Assembly (NCBI RefSeq): GCF_019968905.1
Contig: NZ_CP079946.1
Location: 4,402,001-4,466,000 of the forward strand
Direction: 5' to 3'
Length of the DNA stretch: 64,000 nucleotides
Origin: Corallococcus sp. EGB
GTDB taxonomy: Bacteria > Myxococcota > Myxococcia > Myxococcales > Myxococcaceae
Part shown: piece by piece, positions 26,338 to 35,470 of the stretch
How positions within the stretch are numbered: the first letter of the stretch is position 1
Layout: every line of letters begins with the position of its first letter
Program-made: the position numbers and the translations under genes
The notes under the pieces: generated by a model
Told to the model about the DNA's origin: nothing
Database searches by the model: none
Seen by the model: only the letters and a program-made list of their open reading frames with translations

Positions 26338-29300
26338 ATGAAGACAAGTCGTCAACGGTATCTCCTGCTCACGCTGGGAGGCGTGTGCGCCCTGACCGTG
26401 GCGGTGGCCCTGGTCGGACGCGGAATTCGAGGAGCGGACTCCGCACCGCCGCCCGTCGGTAAGGCCGCGAGCGCGGCCCAGGTCACCTCCGTGCCCACGC
26501 CGGGCACCGTGCCCACGCCGTATCCCGTCTTTCCCCACGGCGACAAGCTGACCCAGCCCCTGGATGAGAATGACATCCAGGCCCAGCAATTCCTCTCATT
26601 CTATGCCAGGCAGGGCGGCGTCACCTTTCCCTCGCTGACGAAGGGCTCGCTCCAGGCGTTGCCCGCCCGGACCCTCGACATCGCGCACAACGGGCTGGAC
26701 CTGGGCAGCCAGCGGTTCAATTCCTCGCTGGTATGTCAGTCCTGCCATGACGCGGACTGGCTGGCCAACAGCGACATCACGCTGCCTTCCGACGCTCTGT
26801 CCACCTACAAGGCCCTGCCTTCCATGGCCTTCTGGCAGATGCCCTCCGTGGACAAGCTCTGGAACGACAACACGCAGCCGTCGTTCCTGGACCCCAACGC
26901 GCCCTTGCCGCTCGCGGCCAACTGGTCTCCGTTCGGCGACTGGAGCGCGTCCGTGAAGGCGCTGGCGGGCCGCGACCCCATCTTCCTCGCGCAGGTGGAG
27001 ACCACGCGCAAGCTGTCACCCCACCAGCCCACCACCGTGGACAACCTCTGCCTGCGCTGCCACTCGCCGCTGGGCCAGCGTCAGGCGCAAAGCCAGCACA
27101 AGCCCTTCACGCATGAGCTGCTCTACGCGACGCCCGACAACTCCAAGAGCGACCCCGAGAAGGCGGTGCTGGGCGCGCTGGGGCGCGACGGCGTCTCGTG
27201 CAGCGCGTGCCACTCCGTGGCGCCCGACAGCGGCCTGCCCTGGAACGGCACGGACTACACGGCCTTCTACGGCCCCCAGGAGGGCACCCTCTTCGGTGAC
27301 AACGTCTCCGCGCGCCTCAAGGACCGGGGCGACGACGTCCAGCCGCCGCCGTTCCCCTTCACGTCTTCCATGAACCTGCGCCCGGGGGCCATCGTGGGCC
27401 CGGACACGCACCTGAACACGCAGCCCATGGCCGCCGCGGGCCTCAGCCTGGAGACGGCCGCCACGGTGGGCGGGCACAGCTACCTGCGAGACTCCATGGT
27501 CTGCGGCTCGTGCCACGTCGTCGTGCTGCCCAAGGTCCCCACGAACTACCGGCCCTCCATGCCCATCGCGGAGGTGGAGGCGAAGGGCGTCTACAAGCGC
27601 CCCGCGAGCTGCCCGCAGAACCAGACGACCTTCAGCGCCACGGGGGACTTCCTGACCGACCCGTGCGTGGAGCTGGCCTACGAGCAGACGACCTACTTCG
27701 AGTGGCTCAACAGCGGCTATGCCCGGTCCACCTCCACCTGCATGACGTGCCACATGCAGCTCACCGCGCCCGCTGATCCGTTCGACGGCAACATGAAGGT
27801 GGCGCAGCAGAACGGGGACCTGGCGGCCTTCTATCGCGACAACGCGGCGCTGCCGCCCCGGCAATACAACCGACACACGCTCCTGGGCATCAACCTGTTC
27901 GTCCATGAGATGTTCCAGCAGTTCCCGGACGTGCTGGGCCTGGACTTCTACACGCAGCCGGACTCGCGCGTGCCGCCGTACCTCCAGAGCCCGGAGATCC
28001 TCGCGCGCACGCCCAACCTCGTCACCAACCCGGGCGCGGAGGACGGCGCGAAGGCGGACCTGACGGTGGATGGCTGGGTGCCGGACACCGGCGCGACCGT
28101 CACGGCGGTGACCGAGCAGCAGGGGCTGTCCAAGCAGGTCATCCGTCCCAGCCACGGCGCGCGATTCTTCCAGTTGAGCGGGGGCGCGTCCCTGACCGTG
28201 GACGTGTCCGCGTACCAGGACCTCATCGACCGGGCGGCGGGCGCGGCGACCGTGCAGTGGGGGGCCACGGTGTACTGCGACGGCGTCGAGCCGTGCGGCA
28301 CGCTGTCGCTGCAGCAGCGGTCAGGGCAGGGTGGCTGGACGAACACGGCCGGCACCGCCTCGGTGGCGGCGACGAAGCAGCGCTGGCTGTCCGTGCAGGC
28401 GGCGGGCCCCACGCTCATCCCCAGCGGAACCCGTTCGCTGCGGCTCGTGTTCCAGCCCGGCCGCGCGCTGAGCGTGGACGACGTGTTCGTCGCGCTGAAG
28501 TTCCCGGACGGCTCGGTGAAGCCGCTCGCGGACGGCAAGCGCGACTACACCTTCGCCAGGAACCTGCTGAACGCGCAGCAGTCCATCCTGGACCTGGCGG
28601 TGAACACCTCTCAGGGCGTGTTTGATCCGTCGCAGCCCGCGGTCCTGGTGTCGGTGGGCAGCTTCCAGGAGACGGGCGGCACGCTGAAGGTGCCCGTCAC
28701 CGTCACCAGCAACGTGGGCCACAAGTTCCCCAGCGGCGCGGGCTTCCGCCGGGCGTTCCTCCAGTTCGAGGTGCTGGATTCCAACGGCAAGGTGCTGTGG
28801 GCTTCCGGTCAGCCGAACGCGCTGGGGGTCATCTGCAACGGTATCTGCAAGCCGGACGACAGTGCGCTGCTCGCCAGCGAGTTCACCACCGACCCGTCCC
28901 AGCTCCAGCCGCACCACCAGGTCATCACCCGGCAGGACCAGGCGCAGATCTACGAGCTGCGCGCGGTGGATGACCAGAACCACGTCACCAGCCTGGAGCT
29001 CCAGCAGTTCAAGGAGGTGAAGGACAACCGGCTGTTGCCCGAAGGCTGGGTGGCTCCGGCACAGCGCAAGCCGGACGAGGTGCAGCTCGGCCTGAACCTC
29101 CAGCAACTCGCGCGCCTCACCGAGCCGTTCAGCTACGTGCTCGGTCCCCAGGACACGAGCGTGACGTCCGACCCGGACTTCAGCACGTCGCCCGCGAAGG
29201 GGATGGATCAGCTCGTCTACCAGGTGCCGCTGTCGGCGGTGAGCGGCTGGAAGAGCATCCGGGTGCGGATGAACTACCAGACGATTCCGCCCTTCTATCT

Positions 29301-29508
29301 GAACGCGCGCTTCCAGGACTCGCTGCGGGATGAGCAGGGCCGGCCCACGCCGCCAGGGCCAGCGGTCCAGCGGCTCATCTACATGTCCAGCCACCTGAAC
29401 ACGAAGGCGTCGCTGAAGTACCCGGCGCAGGGGCAGGACGGCCAGCAGGTGGACCTCATGGACAACTGGTCCATGGTGCTGAGCGAGGCCCGGGTGACGA
29501 AGAACTAG
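26338..29508 (+). CDS. exported pentahaem cytochrome c with beta-rich C-terminal half
   Basis: The 1056-residue protein has an N-terminal signal anchor (YLLLTLGGVCALTVAVALVG). Five CxxCH haem-binding motifs lie at residues 133 (CQSCH), 238 (CLRCH), 288 (CSACH), 389 (CGSCH) and 468 (CMTCH). A carbohydrate-binding-like beta domain follows (about 560-730, NLVTNPGAEDGAKADLTVDGW), then an Ig-like region (about 760-1056, VPVTVTSNVGHKFPSGAGFRRAF). The haem part resembles multihaem cytochrome c-554/hydroxylamine-oxidoreductase-like electron carriers, without a clear crosslinking Tyr. It begins 36 nt after lodB on the same strand. LodA systems are not known to need a cytochrome, so it may take electrons from the oxidase or use its product. 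Confidence 0.88.
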   Translation: MKTSRQRYLLLTLGGVCALTVAVALVGRGIRGADSAPPPVGKAASAAQVTSVPTPGTVPTPYPVFPHGDKLTQPLDENDIQAQQFLSFYARQGGVTFPSLTKGSLQALPARTLDIAHNGLDLGSQRFNSSLVCQSCHDADWLANSDITLPSDALSTYKALPSMAFWQMPSVDKLWNDNTQPSFLDPNAPLPLAANWSPFGDWSASVKALAGRDPIFLAQVETTRKLSPHQPTTVDNLCLRCHSPLGQRQAQSQHKPFTHELLYATPDNSKSDPEKAVLGALGRDGVSCSACHSVAPDSGLPWNGTDYTAFYGPQEGTLFGDNVSARLKDRGDDVQPPPFPFTSSMNLRPGAIVGPDTHLNTQPMAAAGLSLETAATVGGHSYLRDSMVCGSCHVVVLPKVPTNYRPSMPIAEVEAKGVYKRPASCPQNQTTFSATGDFLTDPCVELAYEQTTYFEWLNSGYARSTSTCMTCHMQLTAPADPFDGNMKVAQQNGDLAAFYRDNAALPPRQYNRHTLLGINLFVHEMFQQFPDVLGLDFYTQPDSRVPPYLQSPEILARTPNLVTNPGAEDGAKADLTVDGWVPDTGATVTAVTEQQGLSKQVIRPSHGARFFQLSGGASLTVDVSAYQDLIDRAAGAATVQWGATVYCDGVEPCGTLSLQQRSGQGGWTNTAGTASVAATKQRWLSVQAAGPTLIPSGTRSLRLVFQPGRALSVDDVFVALKFPDGSVKPLADGKRDYTFARNLLNAQQSILDLAVNTSQGVFDPSQPAVLVSVGSFQETGGTLKVPVTVTSNVGHKFPSGAGFRRAFLQFEVLDSNGKVLWASGQPNALGVICNGICKPDDSALLASEFTTDPSQLQPHHQVITRQDQAQIYELRAVDDQNHVTSLELQQFKEVKDNRLLPEGWVAPAQRKPDEVQLGLNLQQLARLTEPFSYVLGPQDTSVTSDPDFSTSPAKGMDQLVYQVPLSAVSGWKSIRVRMNYQTIPPFYLNARFQDSLRDEQGRPTPPGPAVQRLIYMSSHLNTKASLKYPAQGQDGQQVDLMDNWSMVLSEARVTKN

Positions 29509-29538
29509 GCACGCCGGGCTGCTTCGGTTCCAGGGAGG

Positions 29539-29588
29539 AGGAGCGGCCACCGGTGACGGTTCGACGACCCGTCCCGGTGACCGCTCCT
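29539..29588. terminator. hairpin between convergent genes (bidirectional terminator)
   Basis: Arms AGGAGCGGCCACCGG (29539-29553) and CCGGTGACCGCTCCT (29574-29588) pair at 14 of 15 positions around a 20-nt loop, in the short gap between the cytochrome gene and the convergent gene at 29612. Confidence 0.6.
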
Positions 29589-29611
29589 GGGAACCGCGCG
29601 AGTGGGACGGC

Positions 29612-30607
29612 TCAGCGGCTGATGGTGGCGTGCGAACCGAGCACGACGCCGCGCTGGGCGCTCATCCGCCGCGCCAGCTCCGGAGACGCGCCCAGCTCCT
29701 GGGGCGTGCGGAGCTTGTGGAAGAAGCGGCTGCTCTCGTCGAAGTAGGCCAGGGCCTTGAGGCGGATCTGGAAGCCTTGCAGTGGCTTGGTCCCATTGGC
29801 CCAGTACGAGTAGGTGATGTTCGTCTGGTAGTTGGCGGGCACGTCGCAGGTGACGGACGTGTTCCAACTGCCGTTGTTCGGCGGCACCTGCGTCTTCTCG
29901 AGCACGATGAGCGGGGAGGGGCCCGGCGTCCCCGCGGAGAACGCGACGGCGGCGCCGCCAGGCACGTTGGTGCACTCGAGCTGGAACGTGATGCGTCCCG
30001 CCTCCGTCCCCTGGGTGTAGTCCACGGTCGTGTCGAAGGTGGGGCTGTTGGCGTCCGTGAGGCTGACGTTGCGCCAGCCGAAGCCCGGGTTGTTGAGGAT
30101 GAACTCCGTCATGTCCGTGTAGCTGCCCACCTGGGGCACGGGGTTGTCATGCCGGCTCGTGGAGACCCGGCTGATGAGGCAGTAGTGATCCGCGCTGATG
30201 GCGCCCGGCTCCCAGAAGAAGGGATTGTCCGTCACGGCGATGCCGCCAGGGGCGGTGGACGCGAGGAAGACCTCCGTCTGCGAATCACTCGTCTTGAGCG
30301 CGTTGTTCTGCCACTTGTTCGGGTAGAGCAGCAGGCTGGCCGGCGTGTAATACAGAGACACCTTGCCATTCTGCGCGCCATTGGAGAGGTTCTTGGTTCG
30401 CAGGTAGATGTAATTGGGGCCGTCCGTCACCAGGTTCTGGCCCACATCCTGGTTGTAGTTGCTGGAGAAGAAGGTCTGCGGGTTGTTGGTGGGGTAGAGG
30501 CCCGCGGGGATGATGTCCGGCGACTCGTAGGCCAGCGGGGGAGAAGGGAGCTGCCCGTAGTCCGACAGGTTGGAGCGGAAGAACAGGTCGTCATACATCG
30601 TGGTCAT
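29612..30607 (-). CDS. unknown conserved-looking protein co-regulated with lodAB
   Basis: The 331-residue protein starts at ATG 30607, with AGAGGA 6 nt upstream; an ATG two codons earlier is too close to that site. I do not recognise it. There is no signal peptide or membrane helix. The sequence is beta-rich with many aromatic residues and no Cys-rich motifs; phrases such as GPNYIYLRTKNLSNG, VSLYYTPASLLLYPNKWQ and GFGWRNVSLTD recall the Ig-like repeats of secreted or capsid-like proteins. The last 40 residues are helical (FHKLRTPQELGASPELARRMSAQ). It faces the lodAB operon and has its own triple TGACNNGTCA array plus a -24/-12 match, so it very likely belongs to the same response. Confidence 0.75.
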   Translation of the reverse strand: MTTMYDDLFFRSNLSDYGQLPSPPLAYESPDIIPAGLYPTNNPQTFFSSNYNQDVGQNLVTDGPNYIYLRTKNLSNGAQNGKVSLYYTPASLLLYPNKWQNNALKTSDSQTEVFLASTAPGGIAVTDNPFFWEPGAISADHYCLISRVSTSRHDNPVPQVGSYTDMTEFILNNPGFGWRNVSLTDANSPTFDTTVDYTQGTEAGRITFQLECTNVPGGAAVAFSAGTPGPSPLIVLEKTQVPPNNGSWNTSVTCDVPANYQTNITYSYWANGTKPLQGFQIRLKALAYFDESSRFFHKLRTPQELGASPELARRMSAQRGVVLGSHATISR

Positions 30608-30672
30608 TGGCATTCCTCTTCGGGGGTGACATCCGCGAGTGGGAAGGTTCCGCGCGGATGCGCGAATGCCTC

Positions 30673-30689
30673 TGCACCCACCACGCCAA
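30673..30689 (-). promoter_or_regulatory. predicted sigma-54 promoter of the gene at 29612-30607
   Basis: On the minus strand the element reads TTGGCGTGGTGGGTGCA: GG and GC are 10 nt apart, TGGC and TGCA match the -24/-12 consensus. Predicted start is near 30662, about 55 nt before ATG 30607. Confidence 0.55.
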
Positions 30690-30727
30690 TGACTCGCAGC
30701 TCCGAACCCGCTGGAAATCCAAGCCCG

Positions 30728-30779
30728 GTGCCTGTCATTCCATCCGCCTGACGCATCCGGAGCGACGGCTGACGCGTCA
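30728..30779. promoter_or_regulatory. triple TGACNNGTCA operator array upstream of the unknown gene
   Basis: Sites lie at 30770-30779 (TGACGCGTCA, perfect), 30749-30758 (TGACGCATCC, half plus two of four) and 30728-30737 (GTGCCTGTCA, second half-site intact). Starts are again exactly 21 bp apart. The array lies about 65-115 bp upstream of the predicted sigma-54 start on the minus strand. Confidence 0.7.
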
Positions 30780-30856
30780 AGTTCTCGAGGATCCAGGCCG
30801 GGCGCCGGATTCCGTCCCGGCCGTCTTCTGGACAGGGGCGGCTGCCCGGGGCAGAT

Positions 30857-31768
30857 GTGAATGCACCGATGGCCTCCCGTCCGCCCCCCGTGCGCGCCTC
30901 CACCGTCCGGACGCAGAAGACGAAGCAGCTCTCCTCTGGCGCCCGGCGCGTCGTGGCGAAGCGCTCCGGGCCGGGCTGGGGGCGCTGGGCGCTCGGCGGG
31001 TGGCTGCTGCTCGCCCTCTGGCTCGGCGTGGAGTTCGCGCGACTGCCCGACGTGAGCCTCCTGCGGACGCAGAACCCGCGCACCACCGCGCTCATGGCGC
31101 AGCGGGCCGAGGAGGCGTTGGAGGCGGGCAAGAAGCCTCGCGTGCGCCAGGCGTGGGTGTCGCTTGGCGCGGTGGCCCCGCACGCCGTGGACGCCGTGCT
31201 GAGCTCCGAGGACGCGCGCTTCTACCGGCACGAGGGCGTGGACTGGACCGAAGTGGAGAACGCCGTCGAGCAGTCGGTGCGCGAGGCACGCCTGGGGCGC
31301 GGCGCCTCCACCCTCACGCAGCAACTGGCGAAGAACCTCTACCTCTCCACGGACCGCAGTCTGCTGCGCAAGGGCAAGGAGTTGCTGCTCGCCCGAGAGT
31401 TGGAGTCGAACCTGTCCAAGCAGCGCATCCTCGCGCTGTACCTGAACGTCGTGGAGTGGGGCGACGGCGTCTATGGCATCGAGGCGGCGGCGCGCGAGCA
31501 CTTCGGTGTCTCGGCGCGGGCGCTCAGCGTGGCGCAGGGCGCGATGCTCGCGGGCATGTTGCCTGCCCCGCGCCGCTGGCTGCCCGCCCAGCGTCCCGAG
31601 GCCCTGCGCAACCGCGCGGGCGTCATCGTCGGGAGGCTGGAGCGCGAGGGGCGCATCAGCGCGGCGCAGGCCCGTGAGGCGCAGGCCGAGCTCTCGCGCT
31701 TCTTCGCCGTGCCGCCCGCGCCGGGCTTCGTGGCGGAGGCCAGCAACGGGGGGCCCGCGGGGAGTTGA
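30857..31768 (+). CDS. mtgA: monofunctional biosynthetic peptidoglycan glycosyltransferase
   Basis: The 303-residue GT51 protein starts at GTG 30857 (or ATG 30869). A cytoplasmic basic segment and one TM helix (ALGGWLLLALWLGVEFARL) lead into the catalytic domain. Visible motifs are the Glu-Asp signature SSEDARFYRHEGVDW, GRGASTLTQQLAKNLYL, KGKELLLARELESNLSKQRILALYLNVVEWGDGVYG, and AAREHFG. No penicillin-binding domain follows, which defines the monofunctional MtgA type that extends glycan chains from lipid II. It stands between the lod-linked gene and the NtrC/kinase pair. Confidence 0.93.
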   Translation: MNAPMASRPPPVRASTVRTQKTKQLSSGARRVVAKRSGPGWGRWALGGWLLLALWLGVEFARLPDVSLLRTQNPRTTALMAQRAEEALEAGKKPRVRQAWVSLGAVAPHAVDAVLSSEDARFYRHEGVDWTEVENAVEQSVREARLGRGASTLTQQLAKNLYLSTDRSLLRKGKELLLARELESNLSKQRILALYLNVVEWGDGVYGIEAAAREHFGVSARALSVAQGAMLAGMLPAPRRWLPAQRPEALRNRAGVIVGRLEREGRISAAQAREAQAELSRFFAVPPAPGFVAEASNGGPAGS

Positions 31769-31785
31769 GCGCCCCCTCGCGGCCG

Positions 31786-33129
31786 TCAGCCCCCCTTGTG
31801 CTGCCAGCCCTTGAGCTTCGCGTAGAGCGAGCTGCGGGAGATGCCCAGCTTCGTCGCCGCGCGCTCCACGTGGCCGCCCTCGCGCGCCAGCACCCGCTCG
31901 ATGTGGCGGTGCTCCAGCTCCTCCAGCGTGAGGTCCTCGCTCAGCGGCTCCTCCGCGGGCAGGAGCGACTCGAAGCGCAGGGCGCTGCGGGACAGGCGGG
32001 CCGAGCCGGACAGCAGCACGGCGCGCTCCAACACGTTGCGCAGCTCGCGGATGTTGCCCGGCCAGCCGTAGGCCATCAGGGCTCGCTCCGCGTCGGGCTC
32101 CAGCTCCACCTGGCCGCGGCCCCGGAGCGCGCCCATCTCCGCCAGGAAGTGGCGCGCGAGCACCGGCACGTCCTCGGGGCGCTCGCGCAGGGGCGGCACG
32201 TGGAGGATGAGCGTGCTGATGCGGAAGTACAGGTCGCTGCGGAAGCGCTTCTCCCGCGCGGCCACCTGCAGGTCCTGGTGCGTCGCCGCCACCAGCCGCA
32301 CGTCCACGCGCCGGTCCTTCACGTCCCCCAGGCGCCGGAAGCGCTTCTCCTCCAACACCTTGAGCAGCTTGGGCTGGACTGCCACGTCCATGTCCCCGAT
32401 CTCATCCAGGAACAGCGTGCCCCGGTCCGCGACCTCCAACAGGCCCTGCTTCGCGGCCACAGCGCTGGTGAACGCGCCCTTCTCATGGCCAAACAGCTCC
32501 GAGTCCAGGAGGTCCTTGGACAGCGCCGCGCAGTTGAGGTCCACGAACGGGGCCTCCTTGCGCGGACCGCCTTCATGCAGCCAGCGCGCGAGCACGCTCT
32601 TGCCGCTGCCCGTCTCGCCGGTGACGAGCACCGGGCTGTCGCTGTCGCGCACCCGCTCCGCCTGATCCCTCAGCGCGCGGATGGCGGTGCTGGAGCCCAG
32701 GAAGGGATCCACCTGCGTGCGCGCCGAGCGCGAGCGGTCCGCCAGGAGCCGCTGCCGCTCGCGCCGCTGGGCCACGAGCCGCTCGACCACGACCTTGAGC
32801 ACCGACAGCTCCAGGGGCTTGGTCAGGAACTGCTCGGCGCCTTCCTTCACGGCCTGCACCGCCAGCTCGATGGAGCCGTGCCCGGTCAGCACCACCAGGG
32901 GCACCGCGGCGTCCAGTTCCTTGAGCCGGGGTAACAGCTCCAGCGCCGTGCCGTCCGGCAGGCGGTAGTCGATGACGGCCACGTCCGGCCGGTGCGCACG
33001 AAAGCCTTCCTGGGCCTCCGCCACGCTCGTGGCCTCGTCCACGTCGAAGCCGTGCTGCGTGAGGTAGCCCTTCATGCCCAGTCGGACGCCAGGTTCGTCG
33101 TCCACGAGGAGGATGCGGGTCCGGGTCAT
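31786..33129 (-). CDS. sigma-54-dependent response regulator, NtrC family (GAFTSA variant)
   Basis: The 447-residue protein has a receiver (1-120; ILLVDDEP, Asp53 in VAVIDYRLPDG, Lys in FLTKPL), an AAA+ domain (about 140-380; Walker A GETGSGKS, Walker B FLDEIGDM, YGWPGNIRELRN), and a C-terminal Fis helix-turn-helix (ATKLGISRSSLYAKLKG). The sigma-54 contact loop reads GAFTSA, so the second Gly of GAFTGA is Ser. Changes at that Gly are tolerated in some activators and alter control in others. The start overlaps the stop of the upstream histidine kinase by 4 nt, so the pair is a two-component system. It is the nearest enhancer-binding protein to the lod arrays, though no proof links them. Confidence 0.95.
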   Translation of the reverse strand: MTRTRILLVDDEPGVRLGMKGYLTQHGFDVDEATSVAEAQEGFRAHRPDVAVIDYRLPDGTALELLPRLKELDAAVPLVVLTGHGSIELAVQAVKEGAEQFLTKPLELSVLKVVVERLVAQRRERQRLLADRSRSARTQVDPFLGSSTAIRALRDQAERVRDSDSPVLVTGETGSGKSVLARWLHEGGPRKEAPFVDLNCAALSKDLLDSELFGHEKGAFTSAVAAKQGLLEVADRGTLFLDEIGDMDVAVQPKLLKVLEEKRFRRLGDVKDRRVDVRLVAATHQDLQVAAREKRFRSDLYFRISTLILHVPPLRERPEDVPVLARHFLAEMGALRGRGQVELEPDAERALMAYGWPGNIRELRNVLERAVLLSGSARLSRSALRFESLLPAEEPLSEDLTLEELEHRHIERVLAREGGHVERAATKLGISRSSLYAKLKGWQHKGG

Positions 33130-35258
33130 GACACCTGTGCCTGCGGGGGGGAGCCGGTGCTTCCGGCGGGGGAAAGGGCGGGCAGCAGGATGATCACCTC
33201 CGCGCCGCCCTGGGGGTGATTGGACAAGCGGATGCGCCCCTGATGCTCATCCAGGATGCGCTGGACGATGGACAGGCCCAGGCCGGTTCCTCCCCGGCGC
33301 TTGCTGAAGAAGGGCTCGAAGACGTGGGGCAGATCCTCGTTCTTGAAGCCGGGCCCTCCGTCGTGGACGGTGCAGCGCACCCACGGACGGCCTGCTTCCT
33401 CCACGGCCTCCGCCGTGACGTGCACGGTAGCGCCCTGGGGCGAGTGCTGCACGGCGTTCTCCACCACGTTGCGAAAGACATGGAACAGGCGGCGCGCGTC
33501 CATGTGCACCGGGGGCAGCGTGTCCGGCAGCGCTCGCTCGAGCTTCACGGCGGCCTTGTCGCTCGTGAGCGCGCAGGCGGACAGGGCGTCCGCGACCACC
33601 GCGCCCACGGCGCCATCCGTCCACTCGCCCCGTGCGGGCCGGCCATACTCGAAGAGCTCCTGCGTGAGGTGCGTGAGGCGGCGCACCTCGCCGCGCAGCA
33701 CGTCCAGGTAGGGCTGGAGCTCCGCCTGGGCTCCAGAGGTGGCTTCGATCGCGTCCACGACGGCGGAGATGGAGAAGAGCGGGTTGCGCACCTCGTGGGC
33801 CACGCCCGCCACGATGGCACCCATCGCGGCCATCGTCTCGCTCCGGCGCACGTGGGCCTGGAGCTCCAACAGCCGGGTGATCTCCACGGCCACCAGGATG
33901 ATGCGCGCATCCTCGCTGGCCTGCTCGTCCACCCAGGAGGCGGACAGCTCCCAGGTGCGCCCGGACGCCGCGTCCTGCACCTGCCGGCTCATGCTGCCGC
34001 GCATCACGCGCAGCTCCTCTACCAGGGAGGCCGCGCTGGACCAGGGCGGAGAGCCAATCGTCACGGCCAGCGGCTGCCCGGAGGGGTCCTGGTCCTCGAA
34101 GAACGCGCGGGCGGCGTCGTTCATCCGGTGGATGAAGCCGTCCGCGCTCAGCACCAGCATCGGCGAGGTCACCGCGTCGAAGGTGCGGCGCCACTCCATC
34201 GCGGAGCGGCGGAAGCTGTCGTTCAGCCGCTGGCGCAGGTCCTCCGCGAGCCGCCTGTCGGTGATGTCGGTGACGACACAGCCCAGGTGCACGCCCCCCC
34301 GGTCGTCCAGCCCGGAGGCCGCGGCGCGGCTGCGCACCCAGCGCACGCGCCCGTCCGCGCAGATGATGCGGTGTTCGATCTCCACCTCCGTGCTGGGGGC
34401 CAGGGCCAGCGACTCGATGCACTCGCGGTAGCGCGTCCGGTCCTCGGGGTGGATCATCTCCGCCCACAGCGGCGAGGGTGTGCGCTCCGGACCCTCGCCG
34501 ATGAAGGAGCTGGCCGGGTAGCCGGTGGTGCGCTCCACCACGGGCGTGCAGTAGAAGTCACGCAACACACCGGCCCGCAGCTTCCCACCCCACAGGTAGT
34601 CCGGCAGTGACCGGGTGAGCACGTCCAGGCGGCCCTCGTGCTCCTGGAGCGAGGCCTCCGTGCGCATCCGCTCGGTGACCTCCGACAGCGCGGCGATGAC
34701 GCCCAGCACCGCGCCGCCCGCGCCACGCACGCGTGAGTAGCTGCCGAACCAGAAGCGCGTCTCGCCGGGCGCCGCGGGCGTCTCCACCTGGAGGCCAACG
34801 TCCTGTTGCTGCGCGTCCGACCTCAGCGCGCGGGCCAGCCGGGGCGCGAGCTCCGTGCCCAGCGCGGGCAGCACCTCCGACACGTGGCGGCCCAGGTGCG
34901 CCTCCACCGGCAGGCCATTCATCGCGGCGAGCGCGGCGTTGACGTGCACGTAGCGCAGGTCGCGGTCGTAGAACGCGATGCCCACCGGTGTGACGCCCAT
35001 CACCGCGTCGCTCATCGCCTGCGCGTCGTCCGCCTGGTCCCGCAGCCGGGTGAGCTCCTGCTCGCGCCGGGTCAGCGCCCGCAGGGCGACCCATGCACCC
35101 ACCGCCGACAACACGAACGCGCACGCCGTCATCAGGAAGATGCGGGCACCCGGTGACAGGCCTTCGCTCCACGCCGCGACCAGGCCCATGAGCACCGTGC
35201 AAGCGGCGGCGGCTGCGGAGATCCGGAGGAGGAGCGGAGTCGAGGAAGACGTGGGCAT
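33126..35258 (-). CDS. membrane PAS histidine kinase
   Basis: The 710-residue kinase starts at ATG 35258. Two TM helices at the N-terminus (about 10-60; AAACTVLMGLVAAWS and IFLMTACAFVLSAVGAWVAL) have only a short outside loop. Three PAS-type domains follow (about 75-190, 205-330, 345-455; the second ends RWVRSRAAASGLDDRGGVHLGCVVTDITD). The HisKA box GVAHEVRNPLFS has its His near residue 486. The HATPase domain has the N box NVVENAVQH and G boxes DGGPGFKNEDLPHVF and GGTGLGLSI. Sensing is probably inside the cell by the PAS domains. It overlaps the NtrC gene by 4 nt; that protein is its clear partner. Confidence 0.95.
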   Translation of the reverse strand: MPTSSSTPLLLRISAAAAACTVLMGLVAAWSEGLSPGARIFLMTACAFVLSAVGAWVALRALTRREQELTRLRDQADDAQAMSDAVMGVTPVGIAFYDRDLRYVHVNAALAAMNGLPVEAHLGRHVSEVLPALGTELAPRLARALRSDAQQQDVGLQVETPAAPGETRFWFGSYSRVRGAGGAVLGVIAALSEVTERMRTEASLQEHEGRLDVLTRSLPDYLWGGKLRAGVLRDFYCTPVVERTTGYPASSFIGEGPERTPSPLWAEMIHPEDRTRYRECIESLALAPSTEVEIEHRIICADGRVRWVRSRAAASGLDDRGGVHLGCVVTDITDRRLAEDLRQRLNDSFRRSAMEWRRTFDAVTSPMLVLSADGFIHRMNDAARAFFEDQDPSGQPLAVTIGSPPWSSAASLVEELRVMRGSMSRQVQDAASGRTWELSASWVDEQASEDARIILVAVEITRLLELQAHVRRSETMAAMGAIVAGVAHEVRNPLFSISAVVDAIEATSGAQAELQPYLDVLRGEVRRLTHLTQELFEYGRPARGEWTDGAVGAVVADALSACALTSDKAAVKLERALPDTLPPVHMDARRLFHVFRNVVENAVQHSPQGATVHVTAEAVEEAGRPWVRCTVHDGGPGFKNEDLPHVFEPFFSKRRGGTGLGLSIVQRILDEHQGRIRLSNHPQGGAEVIILLPALSPAGSTGSPPQAQVS

Positions 35259-35301
35259 GGCGCGTGGTGAGCGCGTCTCACTCTATGTGCCCTCGCATCG
35301 A

Positions 35302-35334
35302 CTTGCATGTTGGCGCGGAACCAGCCAACGCAAG
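35302..35334. promoter_or_regulatory. interrupted inverted repeat upstream of the kinase operon
   Basis: Outer arms CTTGC (35302-35306) and GCAAG (35330-35334), and inner arms GTTGGC (35309-35314) and GCCAAC (35324-35329), pair around a 9-nt centre. It lies 44-76 bp upstream of the kinase start codon, a suitable place for an operator. Confidence 0.4.
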
Positions 35335-35470
35335 CATTGGACGGTGGTCCAGGAAGCACCGTCATCCATCCCATCGTGGTGAAGTACGCAAAGCCTGGAG
35401 TGCGCCAGGCTCGTGGAGATCCACGATGCCGAGCGGGCAGTCACGCTCCCACCGCGTGGCGGGGAGCCGC

